A DNA stretch of 64,000 nucleotides from Oscillospiraceae bacterium (GCA_900752435.1 CAADVD010000016.1:62001-126000), one strand, 5' to 3'. Shown: positions 1-8,628, counted from the first letter of the stretch. Program-made: numbers and translations. The notes: generated from the sequence alone by a model not told the origin.

Positions 1-1120
1 CTCCCGCGCGCAAATCCACCGCTTTGACAGGCGCGCCAATAAAACCGCTGATCCCCTCGACAATGGCCACATGACCATCCACGGAAATGTCCGCGCCCAT
101 TCGACGAAGTTCGTCAACGTATTTAAAACGGTTGTCCCAAACCCCCTCAGTCACAATGCTCGTTCCCTGTGCCAGACACAAAAGCACGGCAATCTGCGGC
201 TGCATATCGGTCGGAAAACCCGGATGCGGTCTGGTCTTAACATTGGTACGCAGCAGCTTTCCGACGTATTTCACGCGAATGCTGTCGTCATACTCCGTCA
301 CTTCCAGCCCGATTTTATCCAGCTTGGAGGTAATGGATTCCAGATGCTTCGGAATCACGTTCTTTACCAACACATCGCCATGGGTAGCCGCCGCGGCCAC
401 CATGTACGTTCCTGCCTCAATCTGATCCGGAATGATCGAATATTCCACGCCATGCAGAATATCCACCCCTCTGATTTTGATGACATCCGTACCGGCACCC
501 ATGATGTTGGCGCCCATCGAATTCAAAAAGTTTGCCAAATCCACGATATGCGGCTCTTTAGCGGCATTTTCGATGATCGTCAAGCCCTGTGCCTTTACAG
601 CGGCCAGCATCACGTTCATCGTTGCGCCCACGGACACCACATCAAAATAGACATGACTTCCAGTCAATTTCTGTGCCGATACGTCAATCATGCCATATTC
701 CAGCATATAATTGGCGCCCAGCGATTTAAACCCTTTCAAATGCTGGTCAATTGGGCGAACGCCGAAATCACAGCCGCCCGGCAGTGCCACTCTGGCACGG
801 TTAAATTTCCCCAGCAGTGCGCCGAGAAAATAATAGGAAGCGCGCATATGCTTGGCGCGTTCATAAGGAACTTCCGGAATTTTAATGTTTCTGGTGTCAA
901 TTCTCAAAGTGGATTTATTAATAACCTGTACATCAGCGCCCATTTCATTCAAAATCTGAATGATGATGTCCACATCGCTGATGTTTGGAATATTTTCGAT
1001 AACGCAAGGACCGTCTGCTAAAATGGTGGCTGGAAGAATGGCAACAACTGCGTTTTTGGCGCCGCTGATGGTGACTTCACCGGACAATCGATGTCCGCCT
1101 TCGATGATGTATTTCTCCAA
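1..1120 (-). CDS. murA: UDP-N-acetylglucosamine 1-carboxyvinyltransferase (MurA), 3' end off window
   Basis: First committed step of peptidoglycan synthesis in the cytoplasm: transfer of enolpyruvate from PEP to UDP-GlcNAc. About 373 residues are visible. The N-terminus reads MEKYIIEGGHRLSGEVTISG followed by the substrate-binding KN (AKNAVVAILPA), which is typical of MurA. The family is usually about 420 residues, so roughly 45 C-terminal residues lie left of position 1. I chose a TTG start at 1118-1120, preceded by AAAGGAGAGA at good spacing. An in-frame ATG at 1142-1144 is possible but sits on the likely transcription start. The large antisense reading frame over this gene is a shadow. Clostridia often carry two MurA paralogues and I cannot tell which this is. 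Confidence 0.93.
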   Translation of the reverse strand, partial: MEKYIIEGGHRLSGEVTISGAKNAVVAILPATILADGPCVIENIPNISDVDIIIQILNEMGADVQVINKSTLRIDTRNIKIPEVPYERAKHMRASYYFLGALLGKFNRARVALPGGCDFGVRPIDQHLKGFKSLGANYMLEYGMIDVSAQKLTGSHVYFDVVSVGATMNVMLAAVKAQGLTIIENAAKEPHIVDLANFLNSMGANIMGAGTDVIKIRGVDILHGVEYSIIPDQIEAGTYMVAAAATHGDVLVKNVIPKHLESITSKLDKIGLEVTEYDDSIRVKYVGKLLRTNVKTRPHPGFPTDMQPQIAVLLCLAQGTSIVTEGVWDNRFKYVDELRRMGADISVDGHVAIVEGISGFIGAPVKAVDLRAG

Positions 1121-1150
1121 AACACTCTCTCCTTTGCTGCTCATAATGGC

Positions 1151-1159
1151 ATTATAGCA
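1151..1159 (-). promoter_or_regulatory. Extended -10 promoter of murA
   Basis: The minus strand reads TGCTATAAT, an extended -10 with a perfect TATAAT hexamer. No good -35 is visible at 17 bp. The predicted start of transcription falls only about 20-25 nt before the TTG start codon, giving a very short leader that still holds the AAAGGAG ribosome site. Confidence 0.6.
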
Positions 1160-1336
1160 TAAAACCGGATAAAATAAAAGAAAAATTATTGAATGTCAGC
1201 GTTTTCAGTATACATCCGGAGAAATGTTTCAATAAATTTGTGCGAATCCCCCAAAAAGCAACTATGATATTTGCCAAAACCGATATTGTAAACGCTTTCA
1301 TTCGATTAAACAGACCACAAACCCATACATGAAAAC

Positions 1337-1363
1337 AGAGAGCCGTACAAATGCCGGCTCTCT
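1337..1363 (-). terminator. Terminator of the hrcA-dnaJ operon
   Basis: A perfect 9-bp stem (AGAGAGCCG / CGGCTCTCT) with a 9-nt loop lies about 55 nt beyond the dnaJ stop. It is followed on the minus strand by GTTTTC. The U-tract is short, so strength is uncertain. The rest of 1160-1418 shows no gene. Confidence 0.6.
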
Positions 1364-1418
1364 AACAGTATGGGAATTCATCCTAAAATTATTCCCTTCA
1401 GTGCAGAAAATATCCTGT

Positions 1419-2585
1419 TTACCGATTAAACGTATCCTTCAGTTTATCAAAGAAGGATTTCCGTTTTTCATAATTTTTCTCATTGAGTGTTCCTTCAAAT
1501 GCTTTCAGCGCATTCTGCTGTTCACGATTGAGGTTTTTCGGCACCTCCACCGTTACGGTTACATACTGGTCACCGCGTCCGCGCCCATTGAGCTGCTGTA
1601 CACCCTTGCCGCGCAATTTAAACGTCGTACCCGGCTGTGTACCGGCTGGTACGTTGTACTTCACCTTGCCGTCAATCGTGGGTACTGTTAATTCCTCACC
1701 GACTACCGCCTGATAATACGTCAGCGGAATATCACACCAAATGTCGTATCCCTCGCGGCGGAACAGCACATCCGGCCGCACGGAAATGGTCACATGCAAA
1801 TCACCCGACGGACCACCGTTTGCACCGGCATTGCCCTGTCCGCGCACCGACAGCGTCTGACCGTCGTCGATACCAGCCGGTACATTGATTTCAATGGTCT
1901 TCGTGCTGCTGGTACGTCCCGTACCGCCGCAGCGCTTACACGGATGATCAATCACCTGACCGCGCCCGTTGCATCGCGTACACGTCTTGCTGGAGCGAAT
2001 GGAGCCAATCGGCGTCCGCTGCAACACCGTCACCTGACCCGTACCATTACACTCCGGACAAGTCTGCGGATTGTGACCGCTTTCACAGCCATTGCCATGG
2101 CATTCGGAACAGGTTTCCTGTCTGGTAATTTTGACGCTCTTTTTCACACCCTTACAAGCCTCAAAGAATCCAATCGTGATGCTTGTATGTATGTCCGTAC
2201 CGCGTCTGGGCGCATTGGGGTTGGCTCTTCTGGAAGAGCCGCCGCCAAAGCCGCCGCCGAAAAAGCTCTCGAAAATATCGCCAATATCCCCGAAACCACC
2301 TGCGCCGCCAAAGCCGCTGAATCCGCCGCCGGCACCACCGCCTGCGCCAAAGTTCGGGTCTACCCCTGCATGTCCAAACTGGTCATACCGCGCACGCTTC
2401 TCCGAATCGGACAATACCTCATATGCTTCGTTGACCTCTTTGAAATTCTGCTCCGCTGTCTTATCACCCGGATTCAAGTCCGGATGGTACTTTTTGGCCA
2501 ACTTACGGTACGCCCTTTTCAGTTCGTCGTCGCTTGCGCCTTTCTGTACACCCAGTACTTCATAGTAATCTCTTTTATCAGCCAA
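1419..2585 (-). CDS. dnaJ: Chaperone protein DnaJ (Hsp40)
   Basis: Co-chaperone that delivers unfolded protein to DnaK and stimulates its ATPase. The J domain is at the N-terminus with HPD (in KKYHPDLNPG). A Gly/Phe-rich linker follows, then four zinc-binding CxxCxGxG repeats (CSECHGNG, CPECNGTG, CTRCNGRG, CKRCGGTG), then the C-terminal substrate-binding domains: a complete type I DnaJ. I place the start at TTG 2583-2585 (LADKRDYYEVLG), 388 aa, because AAAAAGGTGG lies upstream at workable spacing. A GTG four codons earlier would overlap that site. Last gene of the heat-shock operon, 166 bp behind dnaK. Confidence 0.96.
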   Translation of the reverse strand: MADKRDYYEVLGVQKGASDDELKRAYRKLAKKYHPDLNPGDKTAEQNFKEVNEAYEVLSDSEKRARYDQFGHAGVDPNFGAGGGAGGGFSGFGGAGGFGDIGDIFESFFGGGFGGGSSRRANPNAPRRGTDIHTSITIGFFEACKGVKKSVKITRQETCSECHGNGCESGHNPQTCPECNGTGQVTVLQRTPIGSIRSSKTCTRCNGRGQVIDHPCKRCGGTGRTSSTKTIEINVPAGIDDGQTLSVRGQGNAGANGGPSGDLHVTISVRPDVLFRREGYDIWCDIPLTYYQAVVGEELTVPTIDGKVKYNVPAGTQPGTTFKLRGKGVQQLNGRGRGDQYVTVTVEVPKNLNREQQNALKAFEGTLNEKNYEKRKSFFDKLKDTFNR

Positions 2586-2610
2586 GCTGCTAACCACCTT
2601 TTTCAATTGG

Positions 2611-2634
2611 AAATTGCAAATTGCAAATTGCAAA
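2611..2634 (-). repeat. TTTGCAA heptamer array upstream of dnaJ
   Basis: Three perfect tandem heptamers (TTTGCAA on the minus strand) plus a partial unit lie just ahead of the dnaJ ribosome site. The same heptamer array in the same orientation relative to the downstream gene occurs at 61141-61168. Confidence 0.8.
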
Positions 2635-2686
2635 TGAACGCATCATTCTGCAAGCGGCAAGCACAATTTCAAGTTTATAAATTCAA

Positions 2687-2722
2687 CGATTTGCAGTTGA
2701 GAACAAGCTCAACTGCAAATCG
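2687..2722 (-). other. Intercistronic hairpin between dnaK and dnaJ
   Basis: A perfect 15-bp stem (CGATTTGCAGTTGAG with its complement) and a 6-nt loop sit in the dnaK-dnaJ gap. No T-run follows on the minus strand. It therefore looks more like a processing or mRNA-stabilising structure than a terminator, and could set the DnaK:DnaJ ratio. That role is inference. Confidence 0.6.
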
Positions 2723-2751
2723 AATCTTGTTTAACACCGAATTGCTATTGT

Positions 2752-4611
2752 TTATTTGTTGTCGTCGTCATGCACTTCGGTAAAGTCCGCATCCACATAG
2801 TCCGCATTGCCTGCGTTTGCAGAAGCGTCTGCACCCGGAGCGGCGCCCTGTGCACCGGCCTGCGCCTGCTGTGCGGCCGCCGCAGCCTGATACATCTTCT
2901 CGCTGATGGAGTAGAATGCTTTCTGGAGTTCTTCCTGTTTTGCTTTGATGGCTTCGATGTCGGAACCCTTGAGCGCTTCTTTCAGAGCTGCAATCTTCGG
3001 TTCTACCTGTGCTTTGTCCTCTGCGGAAATCTTGTCGCCCGCTTCGTTCAAAGTCTTTTCGCACTGGAAGATCATCTGATCCGCATTGTTGCGAACGTCT
3101 ACTTCTTCTTTGCGCTTTTTATCCTCTGCCGCAAACGCTTCCGCTTCTTTTACAGCCTTGTCAATGTCATCCTTGGACATGTTGGTAGAAGACGTAATGG
3201 TAATCTGCTGTTCTTTGCCCGTGCCCAAATCCTTCGCGGATACATGCACAATGCCGTTGGCGTCGATATCAAAGGTAACTTCAATCTGCGGTACGCCGCG
3301 CGGAGCAGCCGGAATGCCGTCCAAACGGAACATACCGAGCGTCTTGTTGTCTTTTGCAAATTCACGTTCACCTTGTAAGATGTGAATTTCTACGGAAGTC
3401 TGGCCATCCGCCGCAGTGGAGTACACCTGAGACTTCTTGGTCGGAATGGTGGTGTTGCGCTCAATCATCTTGGTGCAAACGCCGCCGAGTGTTTCAATAC
3501 CCAAAGACAACGGCGTAACATCGAGGAGCAGCAAGCCCTTGACTTCGCCGCCGAGCACACCGCCCTGAATGGCCGCACCGATGGCAACGCATTCATCCGG
3601 GTTGATGCCCTTGAACGGTTCTTTGCCGATGATGTTCTTCACAGCGTCCTGAACCGCCGGAATACGGCTGGAACCGCCGACCATCAGAACCTTATCCAAT
3701 TCGCCGGTGGACAAACCGGAATCGCTCAGTGCCTGACGAACCGGACCCATGGTTGCTTCTACGAGGTCAGAGGTCAATTCGTTGAATTTCGCTCTGGACA
3801 GCGTCAAATCCATGTGCTTCGGACCCGTTGCATCTGCGGTAATAAACGGCAGATTAATCTGCGTTGTGGTCATGCTGGACAACTCAATTTTCGCCTTTTC
3901 AGCCGCTTCTTTCAATCTCTGCATCGCCATGTTGTCAGCGCTCAAATCAATGCCGTTGTCGCGTTTGAATTCCGCTACCAACCAGTCAATGATTCTCTGG
4001 TCAAAGTCGTCGCCGCCCAAACGGTTGTTACCAGCCGTTGCCAGTACTTCCTGAACGCCGTCGCCCATTTCAATGATGGACACATCGAACGTACCGCCGC
4101 CGAGGTCGTATACCATAACCTTCTGTTCCTGCTCTTTGTCTACGCCGTAAGCCAGAGCCGCCGCTGTCGGTTCGTTGATGATACGTTTGACATCCAAACC
4201 GGCAATTTTACCAGCGTCTTTGGTTGCCTGTCTCTGCGAGTCGGTAAAGTAAGCCGGAACGGTGATAACCGCTTCCGTAACCGGTTCGCCCAGATAGCTT
4301 TCCGCGTCCGCTTTCAATTTCTGCAAAATCATTGCGGAAATTTCCTGCGGAGAATACTGTTTGCCGTCAATGTTTACTTTGTAATCGCTGCCCATGTGAC
4401 GTTTGATGGAAGAGATGGTGCGGTCATGGTTGGTAACCGCCTGTCTTTTTGCCACTTGGCCGACCATACGGTCGCCGTTTTTACCAAATGCAACCACACT
4501 CGGCGTGGTGCGAGCGCCTTCGCTGTTCGCGATCACGACAGCTTCGCCGCCCTCCATTACGGATACGCAAGAGTTTGTTGTACCTAAGTCAATACCAATA
4601 ATTTTTCCCAT
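2752..4611 (-). CDS. dnaK: Chaperone protein DnaK (Hsp70)
   Basis: ATP-dependent cytosolic chaperone. The start MGKIIGIDLGTTNSCVSVM contains the phosphate-1 motif. The ATPase domain continues with VYDLGGGTFDVSI and VGGSSRIPAVQ. The substrate-binding domain follows, then an Ala/Gln-rich linker and the acidic tail DADFTEVHDDDNK. At 619 aa it is full length. A strong AGGAGG precedes the ATG. Third gene of hrcA-grpE-dnaK-dnaJ and controlled from the CIRCE element upstream of hrcA; I see no second CIRCE before dnaK. Confidence 0.98.
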   Translation of the reverse strand: MGKIIGIDLGTTNSCVSVMEGGEAVVIANSEGARTTPSVVAFGKNGDRMVGQVAKRQAVTNHDRTISSIKRHMGSDYKVNIDGKQYSPQEISAMILQKLKADAESYLGEPVTEAVITVPAYFTDSQRQATKDAGKIAGLDVKRIINEPTAAALAYGVDKEQEQKVMVYDLGGGTFDVSIIEMGDGVQEVLATAGNNRLGGDDFDQRIIDWLVAEFKRDNGIDLSADNMAMQRLKEAAEKAKIELSSMTTTQINLPFITADATGPKHMDLTLSRAKFNELTSDLVEATMGPVRQALSDSGLSTGELDKVLMVGGSSRIPAVQDAVKNIIGKEPFKGINPDECVAIGAAIQGGVLGGEVKGLLLLDVTPLSLGIETLGGVCTKMIERNTTIPTKKSQVYSTAADGQTSVEIHILQGEREFAKDNKTLGMFRLDGIPAAPRGVPQIEVTFDIDANGIVHVSAKDLGTGKEQQITITSSTNMSKDDIDKAVKEAEAFAAEDKKRKEEVDVRNNADQMIFQCEKTLNEAGDKISAEDKAQVEPKIAALKEALKGSDIEAIKAKQEELQKAFYSISEKMYQAAAAAQQAQAGAQGAAPGADASANAGNADYVDADFTEVHDDDNK

Positions 4612-4676
4612 GATAAGTTCCTCCTATTAATACTTCTATTTAAAAATAATGGAATCTGCCCAAATCAAATGTATGC

Positions 4677-5255
4677 TTATGGATTAGCCACCACAACCAT
4701 GGAGTGCCGAATCACCTTGTCGCCGATTTTATAGCCCTTTTGGAACACCTGACAAACGGTGTTCTCACCGAAGTTTTCATCCTCCACCTGATTCACGGCG
4801 TTGTGCAGCTCCGGATTGAACGGCTGGTTCAGCGCTTCGATTTCCTCCACACCCAGCTTGGTGAGCGTATCTTTAAATTGGTTGAAAATCATTTCCACGC
4901 CTTTTTTGAACGTTTCATCGGCGCATTCCGTGCTGAGCGCGCGTTCAAAATTGTCAATCACGCCCAAAATGGTTTCCACACAATTGGATTTTGCAAATGT
5001 ATAAATCTCATCCTTCTCTTTGGCAGTGCGTTTTTTGAAGTTGTCGAACTCCGCCATCTGACGAAGCACCTTGTTTTTCAGTTCTTCGTTTTCCGCCTTG
5101 AGTTTATCATTCTCTTCTTGAAGCGGATTTGCCGGTTCTGCTTCTGCCGCTTTTTCCTTTTCAGCGGTTTGCTCATCGGCTTTGGTTTCTGCTTTTCCTT
5201 CAGTTTCCGCCTGCTTAACTTTTTCTTCGTCCAGCTCTTGCTTTTTCTTTGCCAT
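4677..5255 (-). CDS. grpE: Nucleotide exchange factor GrpE
   Basis: Releases ADP from DnaK. The N-terminal ~55 residues are a charged Lys/Glu-rich disordered segment, followed by a long coiled coil (NPLQEENDKLKAENEELKNK) and the GrpE head with FDNFKKRTAKEK and the C-terminal QKGYKIGDKVIRHSMVVVA signature. 192 aa is normal for the family. The ATG is preceded by AAAGGTAAGG. Lies between hrcA and dnaK in the heat-shock operon. Confidence 0.97.
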   Translation of the reverse strand: MAKKKQELDEEKVKQAETEGKAETKADEQTAEKEKAAEAEPANPLQEENDKLKAENEELKNKVLRQMAEFDNFKKRTAKEKDEIYTFAKSNCVETILGVIDNFERALSTECADETFKKGVEMIFNQFKDTLTKLGVEEIEALNQPFNPELHNAVNQVEDENFGENTVCQVFQKGYKIGDKVIRHSMVVVANP

Positions 5256-5297
5256 ATCACGCCTTACCTTTCTATGCCTCTGACTGCGGCCATGGCA

Positions 5298-6338
5298 TCA
5301 ATTCTTATCCTCATCTTCGTCCTGTTCCATCACGTCGGACAACATGCGGGTCACGCTTTCGGAAAAATACTGCATCATCGGAATCACCTTTGCGTAATCA
5401 AGCCTCAGCGGCCCTACCACGCCGAGCGAACCGCCTTGCTTTTTGCCGATGCGGTACGGCGATACAATCATGGACGAGTTGGTCACCGTAAATGTATCGT
5501 TTTCCTTGCCGAACAGCACCTGAATCCCACTCAGCGCATTGGACAGCAGCCCTGCCAGCTCCTGCTTGCCGCTGAAAAAGCGGACAATCTCGGCGCTGTT
5601 GACGTCGCCCTGCTCAATCAATTTCTGCTCGCCGCGAATGTTGATGTTGTTCCGACTGAACTCCTCGCTCAGCTCATACACCGCATACAGAAGCGGTGAC
5701 AGCGAAATCATGTAGCTTCCCAGCGCAACCGCCAGATTTTGCAGCATGGCCGGCGTGAGGTTTTCGACGTTCATGCCTCTCAGATTTTTGTTGATGAACT
5801 CCGCAAAGTAGCCGATTTGCTCATTGGTCAAATCAAATTCCAGCCTGCAAAGCTTGTTTTTGATTGTACCCGTTGACGTAATCATCAGCAGTGCATACAG
5901 CTTCCGGCCGGCCGGAATGACTTCCACGCGCGTAATCACCGAAAATTGCAGCATGTTGTTGGAATTGACAACCGCCAGCCCCGTTGCGTCGGACAGCACC
6001 TCCACCGCGTTTTCCAACACAGATTCGGCCGTTGCCCCGCCCAGCAAAAGCTTCGCGTCGATGTCCCGCTTTTCCTCGTCGGTCAGGCAATGCGGATGCA
6101 TCAGCTTTTCGATGTACATCCGATAACCCAGATAAGAAGGAACGCGTCCTGCCGATGTGTGCGGCTGTTCGAGAAATCCCATTTTTTCCAGCGCCGCCAT
6201 ATCGTTGCGGATGGTCGCGGACGAAACGTTGATGTTGGAATTCGCGATGATGGCCTTGGAACCAACCGGCTCGCCTGTGCGGATGTACGCATCCACAACC
6301 GCCGAAAGCACCAGCAGCTTCCGCTCATCTAAATTCAC
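5298..6338 (-). CDS. hrcA: Heat-inducible transcription repressor HrcA
   Basis: Repressor that binds the CIRCE operator and is folded into its active form by GroE. It has an N-terminal winged helix (VGSKAIIANSNINVSSATIRNDMAALEKMGFLEQPHTSAGRVPS) and a GAF-like C-terminal domain. 346 aa matches the family. The start is GTG at 6336-6338. It is the first gene of the operon, and its promoter carries a perfect CIRCE, so it controls its own synthesis together with grpE, dnaK and dnaJ. Confidence 0.97.
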   Translation of the reverse strand: MNLDERKLLVLSAVVDAYIRTGEPVGSKAIIANSNINVSSATIRNDMAALEKMGFLEQPHTSAGRVPSYLGYRMYIEKLMHPHCLTDEEKRDIDAKLLLGGATAESVLENAVEVLSDATGLAVVNSNNMLQFSVITRVEVIPAGRKLYALLMITSTGTIKNKLCRLEFDLTNEQIGYFAEFINKNLRGMNVENLTPAMLQNLAVALGSYMISLSPLLYAVYELSEEFSRNNINIRGEQKLIEQGDVNSAEIVRFFSGKQELAGLLSNALSGIQVLFGKENDTFTVTNSSMIVSPYRIGKKQGGSLGVVGPLRLDYAKVIPMMQYFSESVTRMLSDVMEQDEDEDKN

Positions 6339-6396
6339 TTGGTTTCACCCACCCTTTCAGCAACTGACGTTTGCTGAGATTTGTTTCTGTTTTATT

Positions 6397-6423
6397 TTAG
6401 CACTCCTTATCCTTGAGTGCTAA
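6397..6423 (-). promoter_or_regulatory. CIRCE operator (HrcA binding site)
   Basis: TTAGCACTC, nine spacer bases, then GAGTGCTAA: a perfect match to the CIRCE consensus. It lies right after the -10 of the hrcA promoter, so HrcA binding would block initiation. Confidence 0.98.
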
Positions 6424-6427
6424 ATAT

Positions 6428-6456
6428 AATTTACCACCAGCACGCCATAAAGTCAA
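6428..6456 (-). promoter_or_regulatory. SigA promoter of the hrcA operon
   Basis: On the minus strand TTGACT, a 17-bp spacer and TAAATT. The -10 box is directly followed by CIRCE, the usual arrangement for HrcA-controlled heat-shock operons. Confidence 0.8.
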
Positions 6457-6538
6457 GTGTTCTTCCGTAGTTTTTTGTAAAATAAATTTTAACAAACTAT
6501 GATATTTTCAGTTTGCCCACCAAAATAACGGAATAACC

Positions 6539-6566
6539 TTGCAAAATGCCAAAATACTGCTATACT
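6539..6566 (+). promoter_or_regulatory. Promoter of the YcxB-like gene
   Basis: TTGCAA, a 16-bp spacer and TATACT, about 40 bp before the AAGGAGG of the gene at 6606. Confidence 0.6.
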
Positions 6567-6605
6567 TAAAGTAAGAAATTATGAATATCCACAAGGAGGT
6601 TTCCC

Positions 6606-7112
6606 ATGCAGGAAGTACAATTCAACTCCAATTTTACGTTAGACGATTACAAAAAAGTTTCTTATTTCAATGTATTTGGTCGCAAGCGCCTCGTTTCTAT
6701 TCTTTGCGTTGTCTTATTGTTAGTCGGCATTGCTTATTTGATTCCCAATTCCTTTTGGGGCTTTTCTCCCCTTATCGGTATCATCTGTATTCTCTATCCG
6801 ATTGGCTTAGTTGTTTTTACCATTTACCGCATCCAAAAGACCATTGCAGGACGCAAGCTCCCCGCTTCCAGCCAGCAAAGCATCACCATCGGCGAAGACG
6901 GCTTAGTCTGCGTAAAACAAGAAGACCGCACAGCTTATACGTGGAACGACTTCGATGGAATTTATGAAACGCCTGACTACTTCATCGTTTATACCAATCA
7001 AAACAAAATTGTCACGCTCATCAAACGCGACATTGATTCCGGCCAAGCACAAACGGTGCGCAATTTGATTATTAACAATTTGCCGCACAAAAAATACCGC
7101 ATCAAACAATAA
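6606..7112 (+). CDS. YcxB-like membrane protein
   Basis: A 168-aa protein of unknown function. Residues about 30-50 and 55-78 form two membrane helices (VSILCVVLLLVGIAYLI and a second hydrophobic stretch). The C-terminal ~90 residues are soluble and resemble the YcxB-like domain: a predicted beta-rich fold with WNDFDGIYETPDYFIVYT, then a pattern of I.LIKR residues. ATG preceded by an ideal AAGGAGG. Transcribed alone between its own promoter and a strong terminator. Family assignment is by motif memory, and no function is known to me. Confidence 0.7.
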   Translation: MQEVQFNSNFTLDDYKKVSYFNVFGRKRLVSILCVVLLLVGIAYLIPNSFWGFSPLIGIICILYPIGLVVFTIYRIQKTIAGRKLPASSQQSITIGEDGLVCVKQEDRTAYTWNDFDGIYETPDYFIVYTNQNKIVTLIKRDIDSGQAQTVRNLIINNLPHKKYRIKQ

Positions 7113-7126
7113 CTTAGAAAGCATTT

Positions 7127-7158
7127 CCCCACACGATCGGGCATTCCATCGTGTGGGG
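7127..7158. terminator. Rho-independent terminator behind the YcxB-like gene
   Basis: 11-bp stem CCCCACACGAT / ATCGTGTGGGG with a 10-nt loop, followed by AATTTTATT. It sits between the convergent YcxB-like gene and the CPBP gene and may serve both. Confidence 0.85.
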
Positions 7159-7177
7159 AATTTTATTGATGTAATAT

Positions 7178-7924
7178 TTACTTGAATTCCGCAGTATCCA
7201 AAGCCCTGCGCTTCCTATAAAGAACGGCCGAAGCCGCCGCCATCAGCACAAACAATGCCATCGATACCGCAAACGACCGCACATTTGTCAGCTGATTTCC
7301 GGCTGTGGAATTGACCAGCACATCCCACACCGCGCCAATTCCCCAAAAAAACGGGAAAATCACAAACAGGCTGCGCGTCAAATAAAACACGGAAACGTAT
7401 AGGATACCGACCAGAAACAGCTTTCCGAATTCCGGTTGAAAGCCTGCATGATGCAAGCTATAGAACACAGCCGTCAGCACAATCGCCGGAATGGTGCCGA
7501 AAGCCCGTTCAAACTGCGCCCGCAAAAAGCCGTACAGAAACACCATTTCAAAAATACCCGCCGCAAAGATGTAAGAAACCGCAAACAACGTATTTCTCGT
7601 AAAAGAAAGCGTCTGCGTATTCCCCTTTAAAAACATCGCCAGCAAAGCACACGCAAAGGCCACATTCAGCACCAGACTCAGCGCCAGCTTTTCCCTGTGA
7701 ATGCCCAAAACGGCCAGCTTCTCTCCTCTTTTGATGCAGGTAAAGTACAGCGGAAAGCAAAATCCCAGCAAAAAAATCATCAAAACGTCGCGCAGTAAAA
7801 TCGACATCACCGGACTATCGGGGAACAAATTCATGGCCAAACTCAACAGCAGCACCGCCACACCGCTTCCCAGCGCAATACTGGTATCTTTGTTCCATTG
7901 AAACCGAAATAACTTATTCTTCAT
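7178..7924 (-). CDS. CPBP-family (Abi) membrane protein, divergent active site
   Basis: A 248-aa protein with about eight hydrophobic segments. It resembles the CPBP intramembrane protease family: the region FEMVFLYGFLRAQFERAFG takes the place of the usual EExxxR motif 1, and VFYSLHHAGF matches FxxxH of motif 2. The second Glu and the Arg of motif 1 are absent, so it may be proteolytically inactive. The start ATG at 7922-7924 is preceded by GGAGG inside the end of the upstream PadR gene. The two overlap by 11 bp and should be translationally coupled, which makes this membrane protein the likely target of PadR control. Confidence 0.65.
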   Translation of the reverse strand: MKNKLFRFQWNKDTSIALGSGVAVLLLSLAMNLFPDSPVMSILLRDVLMIFLLGFCFPLYFTCIKRGEKLAVLGIHREKLALSLVLNVAFACALLAMFLKGNTQTLSFTRNTLFAVSYIFAAGIFEMVFLYGFLRAQFERAFGTIPAIVLTAVFYSLHHAGFQPEFGKLFLVGILYVSVFYLTRSLFVIFPFFWGIGAVWDVLVNSTAGNQLTNVRSFAVSMALFVLMAAASAVLYRKRRALDTAEFK

Positions 7925-8459
7925 CGTCTTTTCCTCCACAAACAGCCAACAATTTTTTCGTTCCTATCATCTCCGCGTGAACCAACTCAATCATGCGCTT
8001 CACATTGGCGACATGCGACGCCGGTACTTCACGCTCCCACGCCGCACTAACCTGCCTTTCAATACCGGCGCTGTACTTGCACAGCATCTCCAATCGTTTT
8101 TCCAGCAAATCACGCTGTTCCTCCGGTTCCAGAGCATCAAGGAAAAAAGCCGCAATCGAAAAGACCGTTGTATCGTAATCAAACTGCAAAATCGACTGCC
8201 GCAGAGTGTCCAAAAAGGCATCGCGCCCTTTCGCAGTCAACGCATAAATTGTTTTGTCCGGCATATTTCCTTCTTTTTCCACCGTTCCGATGATGAGTTG
8301 CTTTTTCTCCAAACTCTTGATGGTCGCATAAACCGTAGAATCCGCCATACGAAACCACCACTTTACATTCATATAATCCAGCATTTTTGTGATTTCATAG
8401 GCGTTCAGCGGTTTTTCATTGATTAATCCCAAAAGCATGGTCGCGGTTTTGGATAGCAT
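7914..8459 (-). CDS. PadR-family transcriptional regulator
   Basis: 181 aa. The N-terminal PadR winged helix is clear (LINEKPLNAYEITKMLDYM, then STVYATIKSLEKKQLI and a D/K-TIYALTAKGR wing). A C-terminal helical Vir-like dimerisation domain follows. The preferred start is ATG 8457-8459 with GGAGG 11 nt upstream; an in-frame GTG at 8475-8477 overlaps that site. A palindrome lies on top of the promoter, so autorepression is likely. Forms a two-gene operon with the CPBP-like membrane protein, like many PadR/exporter or PadR/membrane-protein pairs. Confidence 0.85.
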   Translation of the reverse strand: MLSKTATMLLGLINEKPLNAYEITKMLDYMNVKWWFRMADSTVYATIKSLEKKQLIIGTVEKEGNMPDKTIYALTAKGRDAFLDTLRQSILQFDYDTTVFSIAAFFLDALEPEEQRDLLEKRLEMLCKYSAGIERQVSAAWEREVPASHVANVKRMIELVHAEMIGTKKLLAVCGGKDDEE

Positions 8460-8502
8460 TTGTTTGATAACCTCCACTTCTCAATTTTAATGCTATATAT
8501 AT

Positions 8503-8512
8503 GTAGTACTAC
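8503..8512 (-). promoter_or_regulatory. Candidate PadR operator
   Basis: A perfect 10-bp palindrome GTAGTACTAC immediately downstream of the -10 box of the padR promoter. PadR proteins typically bind AT-rich GTA..TAC dyads at their own promoters. Binding here is inferred. Confidence 0.55.
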
Positions 8513-8515
8513 TAT

Positions 8516-8544
8516 AATATAGCACATATCGTCAGAAAACGCAA
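8516..8544 (-). promoter_or_regulatory. Promoter of the padR-CPBP operon
   Basis: Minus strand TTGCGT, 17-bp spacer, TATATT, followed directly by the GTAGTACTAC palindrome. Confidence 0.6.
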
Positions 8545-8590
8545 GAAAAATTTTTGCAATCGCGGCAGCTATATGGAGCCACCATACGAA

Positions 8591-8628
8591 AACGCCGCGG
8601 TATGAGCAAACACTCTTATCGCGGCGTT
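8591..8628 (-). terminator. Long hairpin, third in the stack behind oadB
   Basis: AACGCCGCG pairs with CGCGGCGTT, and the inner seven bases pair with mismatches, giving a stem of about 16 bp and a 6-nt loop. On the minus strand TTTTCG follows. Lies between the oadB terminators and the padR promoter and may insulate padR from readthrough. Confidence 0.5.

Noticed and set aside
71..1021. 316-codon plus-strand open frame over murA
   Set aside because: It is antisense to the well-recognised MurA coding sequence. It has no ribosome site and its product has no recognisable pattern.
2609..2634. CRISPR-like reading of the heptamer array
   Set aside because: Units are only 7 bp without spacers, so this is a simple tandem repeat.
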